Positions 17,235-25,523 of a stretch of 64,000 bases of DNA are shown here, one piece after another (position 1 is the first letter of the stretch; every line of letters starts with the position of its first letter). Origin of the DNA: Olsenella sp. SW781 (lineage in GTDB: Bacteria > Actinomycetota > Coriobacteriia > Coriobacteriales > Atopobiaceae). The translations under genes were made by a program, and so were the position numbers. The DNA lies in contig NZ_SJOU01000005.1 in assembly GCF_012027725.1 (NCBI RefSeq), forward strand, positions 1 through 64,000. The letters run 5' to 3'. The notes under the pieces were generated by a model. The model searched no databases. It had not been told where the DNA came from and saw nothing but the letters and a program-made list of their open reading frames with translations.

Positions 17235-17666
17235 CTAGAGTTCCTCGTCCTCGTCATCCCCGCCGAGGTCGAGCTCGACCTCGCGCATGGCCGCCAGGCC
17301 CTCGGAGAGCGCGGAGGCGCAAAGGTCGGTCGGGTCATCGGACTGGAGGTCAAAGGCCGCGGTGAGCGCCATCGGCAGGCTCACGCCGCCGAAGGCGCGC
17401 GTGTGGGCGAGAAGCCCGCGGCCGGCGAGCACGTTGAGGGCATTGGTGAGGGGGGACCCGCCGATGATGTCGCCCATGACGATGACCTCGTCGCCCTCGC
17501 CGATCGGCGCAACGACCTTCTCCAGCTCGGCGACGTACTCGTCTGCGCCCTCGCCGTCGCGCAGGCTGCAGCTCAGGATGTCCTCGCGCTTGCCCACCAG
17601 CATGTCGAGCACGCTGTGCAGCCCCGGCGCGAACGTCCCGTGGCTTACCAGAAGCAGATACCTCAT
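17235..17666 (-). CDS. PTS mannose/fructose family, IIA component
   Basis: A 143-residue EIIA with the active-site segment LLLVSHGTFAPGL (His9) and the GDIIGGSP motif. It accepts phosphate from HPr. It is the first gene of the four-gene PTS operon and ends with an acidic tail. The upstream 250 bp contain a cluster of AACTAT repeats likely to bind a regulator. No LevR-type activator is encoded nearby. Confidence 0.94.
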   Translation of the reverse strand: MRYLLLVSHGTFAPGLHSVLDMLVGKREDILSCSLRDGEGADEYVAELEKVVAPIGEGDEVIVMGDIIGGSPLTNALNVLAGRGLLAHTRAFGGVSLPMALTAAFDLQSDDPTDLCASALSEGLAAMREVELDLGGDDEDEEL

Positions 17667-17741
17667 AGCAGCTCCCTCTCTCCTCGATTTGACGTCCTAG
17701 GCGTCCTGCCTACGCCCTTTCGACGATTTTGATTGTCGTTA

Positions 17742-17828
17742 TTAACTATTAAGGGGGCAATCAGATAGTTGTCAGCGGTAACTATCCGTCGGTTAACGGT
17801 AGCAACTATTCCTGAACGCAACTATTCC
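17742..17828. promoter_or_regulatory. Cluster of AACTAT repeats upstream of the PTS operon
   Basis: Five related sites occur in 87 bp: TTAACTATTA (17743-17752), GATAGTTGTC (17764-17773, inverted), GGTAACTATCC (17777-17787), GCAACTATTCC (17802-17812) and GCAACTATTCC (17818-17828). The last two are identical and 16 bp apart. The stretch is AT-rich in a GC-rich context and sits between the PTS operon and a divergent transporter gene, so it is probably the control region of one or both. Confidence 0.6.
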
Positions 17829-17932
17829 AGGGCGAAACTTCTTTGTCTCAGGGTGCGACGGGCGCCGCCGCCCCCGTCAGGCCACATCGCTTACACTATC
17901 TCGGGCATTTTCGAAAGAAGGAGCGTCACCCC

Positions 17933-19075
17933 ATGTCACAGGTCTTGGAACTCGTACGCCGCGACCCGGTGCTCGCGGCGGCGGCCGTGCTCGCCGTCGC
18001 GTCCTGCGCGCTCGTGCCGCCCGATGCCGGCTACCTCGAGTACGTGGACTTCCGGACCCTCGGCCTGCTCTTCTGCCTCATGACCACGATGGCCGGCCTC
18101 TCCCGGGCCGGGGTCTTCCAGGCGGCGGGGCGGGCGCTCGTGGCGCGGCTGAGCTCGGGCACCGGCGTCGTGATGGGGCTCGTCCTTCTCCCCTTCCTCG
18201 CGAGCATGCTCGTCACCAACGACGTCTCCCTCATCGCCTTCGTGCCGTTTGGCCTGCTCGTCCTGCGCATGCTCGGGATTGCCGACGCCTCAGTCTTCAC
18301 CGTGGTCATGATGACCATCGCGGCGAACCTCGGCAGCATGCTCACGCCGATCGGCAACCCGCAGAACCTCTACCTCTACTCCGCCTCCGGGATGGGCGTC
18401 GGCGAGTTCGTGGGCCTCATGCTCCCCTACGCGCTGCTCTCCGCCGTGCTGCTCGTCGCCTGCGTCCTCGCCTACGGCGCATATCGCCACGGCCTGCCCG
18501 TCAGGGGCGGCGACCACGCCCTCCCTGCGGCGCGGGAGCTCGCGGCGGGTCGCGTGCGCAGGCGCTCCGTCGCCCCGTGGGCGGCGCTCTTCGCGCTGAG
18601 CCTGCTCGCCGTCGCGCGCGTGCTCCCCGTGCCGGCGCTTCTCGCCATCGTGGTGGCCGTGACGCTGGTCGCCGACCGGGATGCCCTGCGCGAGGTCGAC
18701 TACGGGCTGCTTCTCACCTTTGTTGCGTTCTTCGTCTTCGTGGGCAACGTCGGGCGCGTGGGCGCGGTGGACAGCCTGCTCTCGTCGCTCGTCTCCGGAA
18801 ACGAGCTGATCGCCTCCGTCGCGGCGAGCCAGGTGGTCTCCAACGTCCCGGCGGCGCTCCTGCTCTCCGGCTTCAGCTCCGCCTGGCCCGCCCTCATCGT
18901 GGGCACCAACATCGGCGGCCTGGGCACGCTCATCGCGTCGATGGCGAGCCTCATCTCCTACAAGCAGGTCATCGCCGAGGGGGCGGGCACCGCGGGCGCG
19001 TACCTGCTGCGGTTCACGATCATGAACGTGGCGTTCCTCGCAGCGCTCGTGGGGCTGGCGCTCCTTCTCGGCTAA
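17933..19075 (+). CDS. ArsB/NhaD-like (ion transporter superfamily) permease
   Basis: A 380-residue polytopic membrane protein with about ten helices. LLPFLASMLVTNDVSLIAFVPFGL and NLGSMLTPIGNPQNLYLYSASG are the paired hallmark motifs of the anion/Na+ permease group (ArsB, CitM, SLC13-like), and a second inverted copy appears near ASQVVSNVPAALLLSGF with NIGGLGTLIASMASLISY. The substrate is not determinable; no arsenic genes are adjacent. The ATG at 17933 has AAGAAGGAG upstream. It is divergent from the PTS operon. Confidence 0.85.
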   Translation: MSQVLELVRRDPVLAAAAVLAVASCALVPPDAGYLEYVDFRTLGLLFCLMTTMAGLSRAGVFQAAGRALVARLSSGTGVVMGLVLLPFLASMLVTNDVSLIAFVPFGLLVLRMLGIADASVFTVVMMTIAANLGSMLTPIGNPQNLYLYSASGMGVGEFVGLMLPYALLSAVLLVACVLAYGAYRHGLPVRGGDHALPAARELAAGRVRRRSVAPWAALFALSLLAVARVLPVPALLAIVVAVTLVADRDALREVDYGLLLTFVAFFVFVGNVGRVGAVDSLLSSLVSGNELIASVAASQVVSNVPAALLLSGFSSAWPALIVGTNIGGLGTLIASMASLISYKQVIAEGAGTAGAYLLRFTIMNVAFLAALVGLALLLG

Positions 19076-19123
19076 GCGCCCCGGCAATGGGGCCGGATAT
19101 CCCATCGGCAGGACACCCTATTG

Positions 19124-19254
19124 GAGTTTGCACGAGCAAACGTGGCGAGAAAACCGGACTCTGAGGCAGCCAGTTCTGAGTTTCAGCAGGTCAGAGGGTA
19201 CTCGAGTCCCACGACCCCCACGACTCAACCCGAGTTTGCACGAGCAAACGCGGC
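19124..19254. repeat. 131-bp repeat element, copy 1
   Basis: Two same-orientation copies of a palindrome-containing 23-mer (core GTTTGCACGAGCAAAC) begin at 19124 and 19232, exactly 108 bp apart. A block CTGAGTTTCAGCAGGT starts 52 bp into the element. A second element with the same spacing and a similar block at the same offset lies at 60809-60939. Here the element sits between convergent genes (transporter and hydrolase). Confidence 0.8.
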
Positions 19255-19282
19255 AGAGTCGCCCGCGGGGCCGCCGACGCAG

Positions 19283-20296
19283 CTACATCCAGCGCCCGAG
19301 GAACCCGAGTACGCAGCCCCAGTAGCGCTCCGGGTCGGCAAAGACCGCACAGCAGTGACCCGCTCCGGGGAAGAGCTCCAGCTGGTGGCCGTCGCCCGAC
19401 GCGGCGAGCTCGCGGGCCATGTACGCGGGCACCACGCGGTCGGCCTCGCCGTGGATTATCAGGACCGGCACCCTCGTGCGGGCCAGGGCGTCCATCGGTC
19501 GCGCGAGCTGAAGATCATAGCCGCCACGCGCCCTCATGAGCCGACGCCGCGCCACGTCAACGAGCGGGTGAGCCGCGGCAGGCGGCGTGCCGAGCGAGCC
19601 CGTCTCCACGACGTTTTCCGCCGTGCGCCAGAAGTCCGTGTAGCCGGAGTCCTCCACGCAGGCTCTGACCTGCGGCGGCAGGTCCTTCTCGCCACAGGTC
19701 ATGAGGCACGAGGCGGCACCCATCGAGATACCGGCGAGCGCGATGCGCGCGCCCTCCCCCGCACGGGAAACCACCCAGCGGCACCACGCCACGAGGTCGC
19801 GCCGGTCAAGCCAGCCCGCGCCCACCCAGTCGCCGCCCGACTCCCCGTGCGCGCGCAGGTCGACGAAGAGCAGGTTGAACCCAGCCTCGGCATAGCGACG
19901 CGCATAGGTGAGCCCGGTGCGCCAGTTGTCGTGGTAGCCGTGGACGAAGATGAGCCAGCGCGGCGAGTCCGGTCGGCACGCGAGGACATGGCCCGCGAGG
20001 CGCGTGCCGTCATCCGAGGCGGTCTCCACGCGCTCGAAGCCCCGAGGCTGCGCCTGCAGCCAGCGCCACGTGCGATCGGCCTCCTCGGCGCGGTCCCACT
20101 CGAGCACCTCGCCCTCATGGGCGCTCACGCCCGGGGACATCTCGCGCACGCGCGCGTCTCCCCCGCCGCCCAGGTATGGGCCCAGCTCCTCGTGGCCCGC
20201 ATCGGGCTGATGGCCCAGGACGGCCGGCAGCAGCCTCGACACGAGCACCGAGGCGGCAAGGCCGCGCACCACGGACATGCCCCGACATCCCGCCAT
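19283..20296 (-). CDS. Alpha/beta hydrolase with N-terminal membrane anchor
   Basis: A 337-residue serine hydrolase: oxyanion region FVHGYHDNWR, nucleophile elbow AGISMGAAS, Asp in IIHGEADRVVP and His in GAGHCCAVF. The N-terminal hydrophobic segment (VVRGLAASVLVSRLLPAVLG) may be a signal or anchor. It belongs to the broad dienelactone hydrolase/acyl hydrolase group; the substrate is unknown. GGGAGGGTG precedes the ATG ending at 20296. It is flanked by repeat elements on both sides. Confidence 0.85.
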   Translation of the reverse strand: MAGCRGMSVVRGLAASVLVSRLLPAVLGHQPDAGHEELGPYLGGGGDARVREMSPGVSAHEGEVLEWDRAEEADRTWRWLQAQPRGFERVETASDDGTRLAGHVLACRPDSPRWLIFVHGYHDNWRTGLTYARRYAEAGFNLLFVDLRAHGESGGDWVGAGWLDRRDLVAWCRWVVSRAGEGARIALAGISMGAASCLMTCGEKDLPPQVRACVEDSGYTDFWRTAENVVETGSLGTPPAAAHPLVDVARRRLMRARGGYDLQLARPMDALARTRVPVLIIHGEADRVVPAYMARELAASGDGHQLELFPGAGHCCAVFADPERYWGCVLGFLGRWM

Positions 20297-20377
20297 TGCG
20301 TCACCCTCCCGTCGCTTTCACGAGTCGCCGCACACCCCCTGCGGACGACTGCATCCCAACTCGTAGAATCGCAAGGT

Positions 20378-20429
20378 CGCATAACCTGACAAATTTGCGA
20401 GAAAACCGGCAAAAATGTCGGGTTATGCG
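20378..20429. repeat. Hairpin of the CGCATAACC family, copy 1
   Basis: Arms 20378-20391 and 20416-20429 (CGCATAACCTGACA and its complement, one mismatch) enclose a 24-base loop. The same arms and a similar A-rich, GGCGAGA-containing loop recur at 37197-37254 in the opposite orientation. Located between the phosphatase stop and the hydrolase start on the minus strand. Confidence 0.75.
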
Positions 20430-20462
20430 GCATCAGGATTCCGCCTACGCGCCCCTCATCCC

Positions 20463-20909
20463 CTACAACGCGGCCAGCAGGGCCTCACAGCCCTCCAGGA
20501 CGTCACGATACGTGGCGTCAAAGTCCCCGGTGTACCAGGGGTCTGCCACGTCACCGGGGCGAGAGGTCCAGTCGAGCAGGCGGCTCACCTTCCCGTCCGG
20601 GTCCCCGCCGAGGATGCGCGAGAGCCCCCAGGCGTTCTCCGCATCCATATAGACGATGTGGTCCCAGTCCGCGTACTCGTCACGCCGCACGCGACGGGCG
20701 CGATGCCGCCCCACGGGCACCCCCTCCGCGCGAAGCTTGGCCACCGTCCCGTGATGCGGGGGATTTCCCAGCTCCTCGGAGCTCGTCGCCGCCGAGTCGA
20801 TGAGGAACTCCCCCTCGCGCCCGGCGCGACGGACAAGCTCCTCCATCACGAACTGCGCCATCGTGGAGCGGCAGATGTTGCCGTGGCAGACAAACAGAAT
20901 GCGGGTCAT
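20463..20909 (-). CDS. Low-molecular-weight protein tyrosine phosphatase
   Basis: A 148-residue phosphatase with the P-loop VCHGNICRST (nucleophile Cys8) and the general-acid segment DPWYTGDF. Such enzymes reverse tyrosine kinases that control exopolysaccharide synthesis; no cognate kinase is in this window. A longer upstream reading frame is ignored because the family starts at MTRILFVCHGN, which has GGAGGG upstream. Confidence 0.94.
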   Translation of the reverse strand: MTRILFVCHGNICRSTMAQFVMEELVRRAGREGEFLIDSAATSSEELGNPPHHGTVAKLRAEGVPVGRHRARRVRRDEYADWDHIVYMDAENAWGLSRILGGDPDGKVSRLLDWTSRPGDVADPWYTGDFDATYRDVLEGCEALLAAL

Positions 20910-20926
20910 TCGCCCTCCAGCCCCCG

Positions 20927-22423
20927 TCACTTGAAGTGCTTGCCGCCCTTCTTCTGGGCGACCTTCTCCGTCGGCGGCTTCAGCCGCTGCGGGCTCGGGG
21001 CCGCCGCCACCGCGCGGCGCTCGCCCACCGCGATGGTGAACTGCTCGTTGCGCCGGCGCCCCCTGCCCACTGCCGCCGCGACAAGGCCGATCACCACGAA
21101 GACCACCGTCACGACGCCCGCCACGATGCCCATGTGGACGGGGTCGGAGCTGACCCACCAGATGGCGTAGTCCACGAGCGAGAGCTCCATCGCGCTCTCC
21201 GCGGAGACGCGAACCGTCCCGAGCGCGCGACCGTCGAGCGAGATGGCGGCCTCCCCGAGCGAGTCCCCCTTCTCGATGGGGGCCTGGAACGCCCCCTCCC
21301 ACGAGGGCTCGACGGTGAGGTCGGCGATCGTCGTCCCGCGCGGGAACGTGGTGACGATCGCGTCGTCCGAGCGCGCGCCCACCTCGTCGCCGTCGGAGGA
21401 GAGCGTCACCTCCGCGGAGGCAATCACGTCCCCCGCGGACACGACCTCGCCCGTCTCCCACGCGCCGAAGCCCCACTCGAGCAGCGAGCGCATGTCGTAG
21501 TAGTTGGGGGTCACGCCGTCGGCGTCCTCCTCGTCCGACCCGCCGAGGACGACGGCGGCCAGACGCATGCCGTCCTTCTCGGCGGCCACGATGAGGCACT
21601 TGCCGGCGTCATACGTGAAGCCCGTCTTGCCCGCCACGACGACGTCGCCCATGTAGACGGGGCTCTCGGGGTCGAGCAGCAGGTCCGTGGTCGTGATCGT
21701 GCGCGCCGGGTTCTCCCCCGTCGCGGGCATCTCCCAGGTGGTGCTCCCCGCGATCTCCTGGAACGCGGGGTAGGCCATCACGGCCTCGAAGATGGTCACG
21801 AGGTCGCGCGCGGTGGTGTAGTGGTTGTCCTCGGCCAGGCCGCACGGGTCCGAGAAGTGCGTCGAGGTGCAGCCGAGCGACGCCGCCTTCTCGTTCATCA
21901 TCCCCACGAAGGTCTGCCAGTCGCCGCCCACCGCGCGGGCGAGCACGTACGCGGCGTCGTTGCCGGACGGCAGGAGGAGCCCCGCGAGAAGGTCGCGCAC
22001 CGTGAGGACGTCCCCCGCCTTGAGCCCCGCCGTCGTGCTCTCGGCGGTCACGTGCTCGAAGTCGCCCTCCTCGACGGTCACCACGTCGTCGAGGCTCGCG
22101 TTCTCGAGCACCACGAGGGCAGTGAGGATCTTGGTGATCGACGCCGGGGTGCGCTGCTCGTCGGCCCCCTGCTCAAAGAGCACGTAGCCGGTGTCGCGGT
22201 CCACGAGCAGCGCCACCGGGGACGAGAGCGCGGGCGGCTCGTCGGCCGAGTAGGCCGGCGTCTCGGCGGCCGGGGCCTCGGCGGCGGGGGCCTCGGCGGC
22301 CGGGGCCTCCTCGACCACGGCGACGGGCTCGGCGTCGTCCTGCGCCCACGCGACGCGGGGCGCGCCCGCGGCGGCCAGCGCGAGCGCCAGTGCCAGCGCC
22401 GAGGCGAGCGTCCTTCTCGCCAT
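20927..22423 (-). CDS. dacA: D-alanyl-D-alanine carboxypeptidase (PBP5-type)
   Basis: A 498-residue class C low-Mr penicillin-binding protein trimming peptidoglycan pentapeptides. It has a signal peptide (ASALALALALAAAGAPRVAWA), an Ala/Glu/Pro-rich linker of repeated APAAE units (about 40-60), the catalytic SITK (Ser95, Lys98), SGN and KTG motifs, then a PBP5 C-terminal domain, one C-terminal membrane helix (HMGIVAGVVTVVFVVIGLVAAAVG) and a basic cytoplasmic tail. The transmembrane anchor replaces the amphipathic helix of E. coli PBP5. It is followed by the phosphatase gene and preceded by uppP, a cell-envelope group. Confidence 0.94.
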   Translation of the reverse strand: MARRTLASALALALALAAAGAPRVAWAQDDAEPVAVVEEAPAAEAPAAEAPAAETPAYSADEPPALSSPVALLVDRDTGYVLFEQGADEQRTPASITKILTALVVLENASLDDVVTVEEGDFEHVTAESTTAGLKAGDVLTVRDLLAGLLLPSGNDAAYVLARAVGGDWQTFVGMMNEKAASLGCTSTHFSDPCGLAEDNHYTTARDLVTIFEAVMAYPAFQEIAGSTTWEMPATGENPARTITTTDLLLDPESPVYMGDVVVAGKTGFTYDAGKCLIVAAEKDGMRLAAVVLGGSDEEDADGVTPNYYDMRSLLEWGFGAWETGEVVSAGDVIASAEVTLSSDGDEVGARSDDAIVTTFPRGTTIADLTVEPSWEGAFQAPIEKGDSLGEAAISLDGRALGTVRVSAESAMELSLVDYAIWWVSSDPVHMGIVAGVVTVVFVVIGLVAAAVGRGRRRNEQFTIAVGERRAVAAAPSPQRLKPPTEKVAQKKGGKHFK

Positions 22424-22446
22424 GCGGTCCTCCCTCACGCCGCCCC

Positions 22447-23376
22447 CTATCCCACGAGCGCGAACCATGCGATCACGGCCGCGCCGAGCACGATGCGATA
22501 CCAGCCGAAGGGCTTGAAGTCGTGCCGGCGCACGAAGCCCATGAGGAAGCGGATGACCGCGATGGAGACCACGAAGGCCACGGCGCAGCCCACGCCGAGC
22601 ACGGCCGCCTCCGTGCCGGAGAACATGTTGCCGGCGAGGAAGTACTTCACGAGGCGCAGCGCGCTCGCTCCGATCATCACGGGGATGGCGAGGAAGAACG
22701 TGAACTCCGCCACCGCGGTGCGCGAGCAGCCGAGCAGGAGGCCGCCGATGATCGTGGAGCCGGAGCGCGAGGTGCCGGGCACAATCGAGAGCACCTGGAA
22801 GAGGCCGATGCCGATGGCGGTCTTCCAGTCGATGTCGTCGACGGTCTGGATGCGCGCCTCGGCGTCCGCGAGGGCAGACGTGCCGGCGCCCTCGGGCAGC
22901 TCGGGCTCGGCGAAGTGCCTGCCGCCGCGCGGGCCTCGCGTGGCGAGCTCGGAGGCGCGGCGCTCGCGCACGGTCTCGATCACGATGAACGCGACGCCGT
23001 AGACGATGAGCGCCGCGGCGATCACGAAGGGGCTCCCGAGGTTGGCCTCCATCCAGTCGTCGATGGGGATGCCGATGGCGGCCGCCGGAACGCACGCCAC
23101 GACCGTCTTGGCCCAGAGCGTCCAGGTGGCGCGGCGCTCGAGGGCGTCCTTCTTCCGAGAGAACGGGTTCAGCTTCCCGAAAAAGACCACGCAGACGGCA
23201 AGGATGGCGCCGAGCTGGATGACCACGAGGAACATGTTCCAGAAGTCCTCGGAGACATCCAGCGTGAGGAACTGGTTGAGCAGCAGCATGTGACCGGTCG
23301 AGGAGATGGGCAGCCACTCGGTCACGCCCTCCACGAAGCCGAAGACCGCCGCCTTGACGAGCTCGATAAGATCCAC
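22447..23376 (-). CDS. uppP: Undecaprenyl-diphosphatase
   Basis: A 309-residue integral membrane enzyme recycling undecaprenyl pyrophosphate for wall synthesis and conferring bacitracin tolerance. The N-terminus ELVKAAVFGFVEGVTEWLPISSTGHM contains the Glu/Ser/His catalytic region, and the second signature PGTSRSGSTI is intact. A hydrophilic insertion (about 155-195) is longer than in E. coli. The GTG ending at 23376 has GGGAAGG upstream. Confidence 0.95.
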   Translation of the reverse strand: MDLIELVKAAVFGFVEGVTEWLPISSTGHMLLLNQFLTLDVSEDFWNMFLVVIQLGAILAVCVVFFGKLNPFSRKKDALERRATWTLWAKTVVACVPAAAIGIPIDDWMEANLGSPFVIAAALIVYGVAFIVIETVRERRASELATRGPRGGRHFAEPELPEGAGTSALADAEARIQTVDDIDWKTAIGIGLFQVLSIVPGTSRSGSTIIGGLLLGCSRTAVAEFTFFLAIPVMIGASALRLVKYFLAGNMFSGTEAAVLGVGCAVAFVVSIAVIRFLMGFVRRHDFKPFGWYRIVLGAAVIAWFALVG

Positions 23377-23477
23377 GGTTTAACCTTCCCACTCGATTTG
23401 GACCGGACCTATTTTCGCCCGAGGGCGCCCGGAGGGGCGGGGCAACGCGGCCGCCACCGAAAAACTACGCCGTTTGG

Positions 23478-23487
23478 CGAGAAGAAC
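23478..23487 (+). repeat. Dispersed decamer CGAGAAGAAC upstream of the UspA gene
   Basis: An intergenic copy in the extended form TTGGCGAGAAGAACC. It is representative of at least sixteen exact copies in both orientations (for example 1219, 1232, 1336, 5050, 6426, 14426, 14444, 25405, 26433, 30194, 42666, 50028, 57035, 57468, 60747, 62633). See the separate finding. Confidence 0.7.
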
Positions 23488-23562
23488 CTCACGCCTGCGG
23501 AACAACGGGCATAAGAGAGGCAACCCGCAGCACAGAGCCCGCGGAAGAGGAAAGGAGCCACC

Positions 23563-24027
23563 ATGGCCGACACCGCAGCCCAAACCTATGAAGACCTCGG
23601 CTACGACAGGATCTTCGTCTCCCTGGACGGCTCCGACCAGCAGGACAAGGTGCTCGACCGCGCCATCCTGCTCGCGGCGAACGACAACGCGGAGCTCTAC
23701 ATCGGCCACGTCATCGACTCGACGGCGCTCGAGGCCGCCGGAACCTTCCCGGTGGACGTCGTGCCCTCGCTCGAGAAGGCGTTCCGCGAGTCCATCGACG
23801 CCAAGGTGCGCGCCGCCGAGGCCAACCCGAGCATCAAGAAGGTCGAGGTCATCGTCCGCGCCGGCAGGATCCGCGAGACCATCAAGGACGAGATGCTCGA
23901 CGTCATCAACCCCGACCTCGTGATCTGCGGGGCGCGCGGCCTCTCCTCGATCAAGTACGCGATCCTCGGCTCCATCTCCACCTTCCTCACGCGCAACACC
24001 GAGTGCGACACCCTCGTCATCAAGTAG
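23563..24027 (+). CDS. Universal stress protein, UspA family
   Basis: A 154-residue single-domain Usp. The nucleotide-binding signature G-x2-G-x9-G-S is present in GARGLSSIKYAILGS, and VSLDGSDQQDKVLDRA is the first-strand region, so this is an ATP-binding member. Its role is persistence under stress or energy limitation, by family analogy. A strong AAGGAG site precedes the ATG. Confidence 0.93.
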   Translation: MADTAAQTYEDLGYDRIFVSLDGSDQQDKVLDRAILLAANDNAELYIGHVIDSTALEAAGTFPVDVVPSLEKAFRESIDAKVRAAEANPSIKKVEVIVRAGRIRETIKDEMLDVINPDLVICGARGLSSIKYAILGSISTFLTRNTECDTLVIK

Positions 24028-24077
24028 TCACGCCGCCGCGTCCGCACCCCCCGGGCGCGGCGCGCCCACGAGCCTCC

Positions 24078-24110
24078 CTCGCCCCGCAGGCCCCCGACCT
24101 GCGGGGCGAG
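24078..24110 (+). terminator. Perfect 13-bp hairpin after the UspA gene
   Basis: Arms 24078-24090 and 24098-24110 (CTCGCCCCGCAGG and its complement) close a 7-base loop 51 bp after the stop. No T-run follows. Confidence 0.6.
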
Positions 24111-24260
24111 CCATGTCACGGGGTGCCGCGCGACGGCGCGACGGCCCAAACCCTCAACCAAGTGATGAAGGTTCGGTGATACGCGGTGCCAGACCGTAAA
24201 ATGAGAACGTTGTGATAGTGAAGCCCGCCGCGCGGGACCCTACTGAGGGGGTTTCTGCCC

Positions 24261-25394
24261 TTGTCGTCCGAGACACGCACCCGACAGCACGTCCGCACCG
24301 CCCTCGTCGCCGGCGCGCTGAGCGCCGCCCTCGCCATCCCGCTCGCCGCCTGGCCCGCCGTGGCCCGCGCCGACGCGACCAGCGAGCTCCAGAGCGTCCA
24401 GCAGCAGATCCAGGAGGGCAACCAGGCCTACGACGAGGCCACGGCGCGCGTCGAGGAGCTCCGGGCCCAGATCGGCGAGAACGAGGCCCGCGTCGCGGAG
24501 CTCGAGGCCGAGCTGCCCGCGCAGCAGGAGCGCGCGGAGGACTCCCTGCGCGCCCTCTACAAGATGCAGCAGGGCTCCGGCAGCCTGATCGACCTGCTGC
24601 TCTCCGCGGACGACTTCTACCAGCTGCTCTCCACCATCCAGTACCTCGACGTCATCCAGTCCAACAACAACGACGCCATCGAGGAGCTCCAGGCTTCCAT
24701 GAAGGAGCTCGACCAGGCGCGCTTCTCGCTCAACTCCCAGATGGAGGAGGCCGAGCAGGAGCAGCAGCGCGCCGAGGAGGCGCTCGAGCAGGCCAACGCC
24801 GCCCGCGCCGAGCTCGAGGCTGAGATCGCCGCGCAGGCCGCCGCCGAGGAGGCCCAGCGCCGCGCCGCGATCGAGGCCGCGCAGCGCGCCGCCGCGGAGG
24901 CCGCCGCGCAGGCCGCGGCAGCCGCCGATGCCGAGGGCGAGCAGGACGTGACCTTCACCACCGAGTCCGGCACCCAGGCGCCCGTCGAGGTGCCCTCCTC
25001 CCCCGACGCGGGCAACGTCGACTGGAGCAGCGACAAGGCCTCCTTCGTCGCCGAGTGGTCCGCCCGCATCGATGCCTACCTCGCGGGCTCCCCGCTCGCC
25101 GGCCAGGGCACGACCTTCGCCGAGGCCGCCTGGGAGTACGGCGTCGACCCGCGCTTCTCGCCCGCCATCTCGATGATCGAGAGCACCCAGGGCCGCTACT
25201 GCTTCCTCCCCCACAACGCCTGGGGCTGGGGCAGCTCGAGCTGGAACAGCTGGGAGGAGGCCATCTGGGACCACGTGGCCGGCCTCGCCGCGGGCTACGG
25301 CGGCCAGCTCACCTATGCCGGAGCGCAGAAGTACTGCCCGCCCAACGCCGACTACTGGTACGCGGGCGTCCTCGCCAACATGGAGCGGATCTAG
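24261..25394 (+). CDS. Secreted coiled-coil protein with C-terminal lysozyme-like domain
   Basis: A 377-residue exported protein. After a signal peptide (ALVAGALSAALAIPLAAWPAVARA), residues about 38-210 form a long coiled coil of the CwlO/PcsB kind, followed by an Ala-rich helix and a Ser/Pro linker. Residues about 255-377 (FAEAAWEYGVDPRFSPAISMIEST, NAWGWGSSSWNSW) match the glucosaminidase/lysozyme-like fold in which Glu of MIEST would be catalytic. It is probably a peptidoglycan hydrolase controlled through its coiled coil. The start is a TTG after GAGGGGG at ten bases; no ATG or GTG fits better. Confidence 0.82.
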   Translation: MSSETRTRQHVRTALVAGALSAALAIPLAAWPAVARADATSELQSVQQQIQEGNQAYDEATARVEELRAQIGENEARVAELEAELPAQQERAEDSLRALYKMQQGSGSLIDLLLSADDFYQLLSTIQYLDVIQSNNNDAIEELQASMKELDQARFSLNSQMEEAEQEQQRAEEALEQANAARAELEAEIAAQAAAEEAQRRAAIEAAQRAAAEAAAQAAAAADAEGEQDVTFTTESGTQAPVEVPSSPDAGNVDWSSDKASFVAEWSARIDAYLAGSPLAGQGTTFAEAAWEYGVDPRFSPAISMIESTQGRYCFLPHNAWGWGSSSWNSWEEAIWDHVAGLAAGYGGQLTYAGAQKYCPPNADYWYAGVLANMERI

Positions 25395-25433
25395 CGACCC
25401 GCCCGTTCTTCTCGCCACACGCGGAACGGCTCA

Positions 25434-25492
25434 GCATGCCCCCGCGCACGGAACCCGCCCCTCGGGCCTCGAATCCGTGCGCGGGGGTATGC
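25434..25492. terminator. 19-bp bidirectional hairpin between convergent genes
   Basis: Arms 25434-25452 and 25474-25492 pair over 19 bp with one mismatch around a 21-base loop. It lies between the convergent peptidoglycan hydrolase and EamA genes and can serve both. No clear T-run. Confidence 0.65.
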
Positions 25493-25523
25493 TCGTCAAC
25501 ATGAACGAGGCGCGGGGGGCCCG

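Noticed and set aside
20463-21599. Longer start for the tyrosine phosphatase
   Set aside because: The upstream part is a shadow of dacA; the phosphatase family begins at the P-loop strand near 20909.
22255-22320. Short tandem repeats near the start of dacA
   Set aside because: They encode APAAE repeats in the linker after the signal peptide and are ordinary low-complexity coding sequence.
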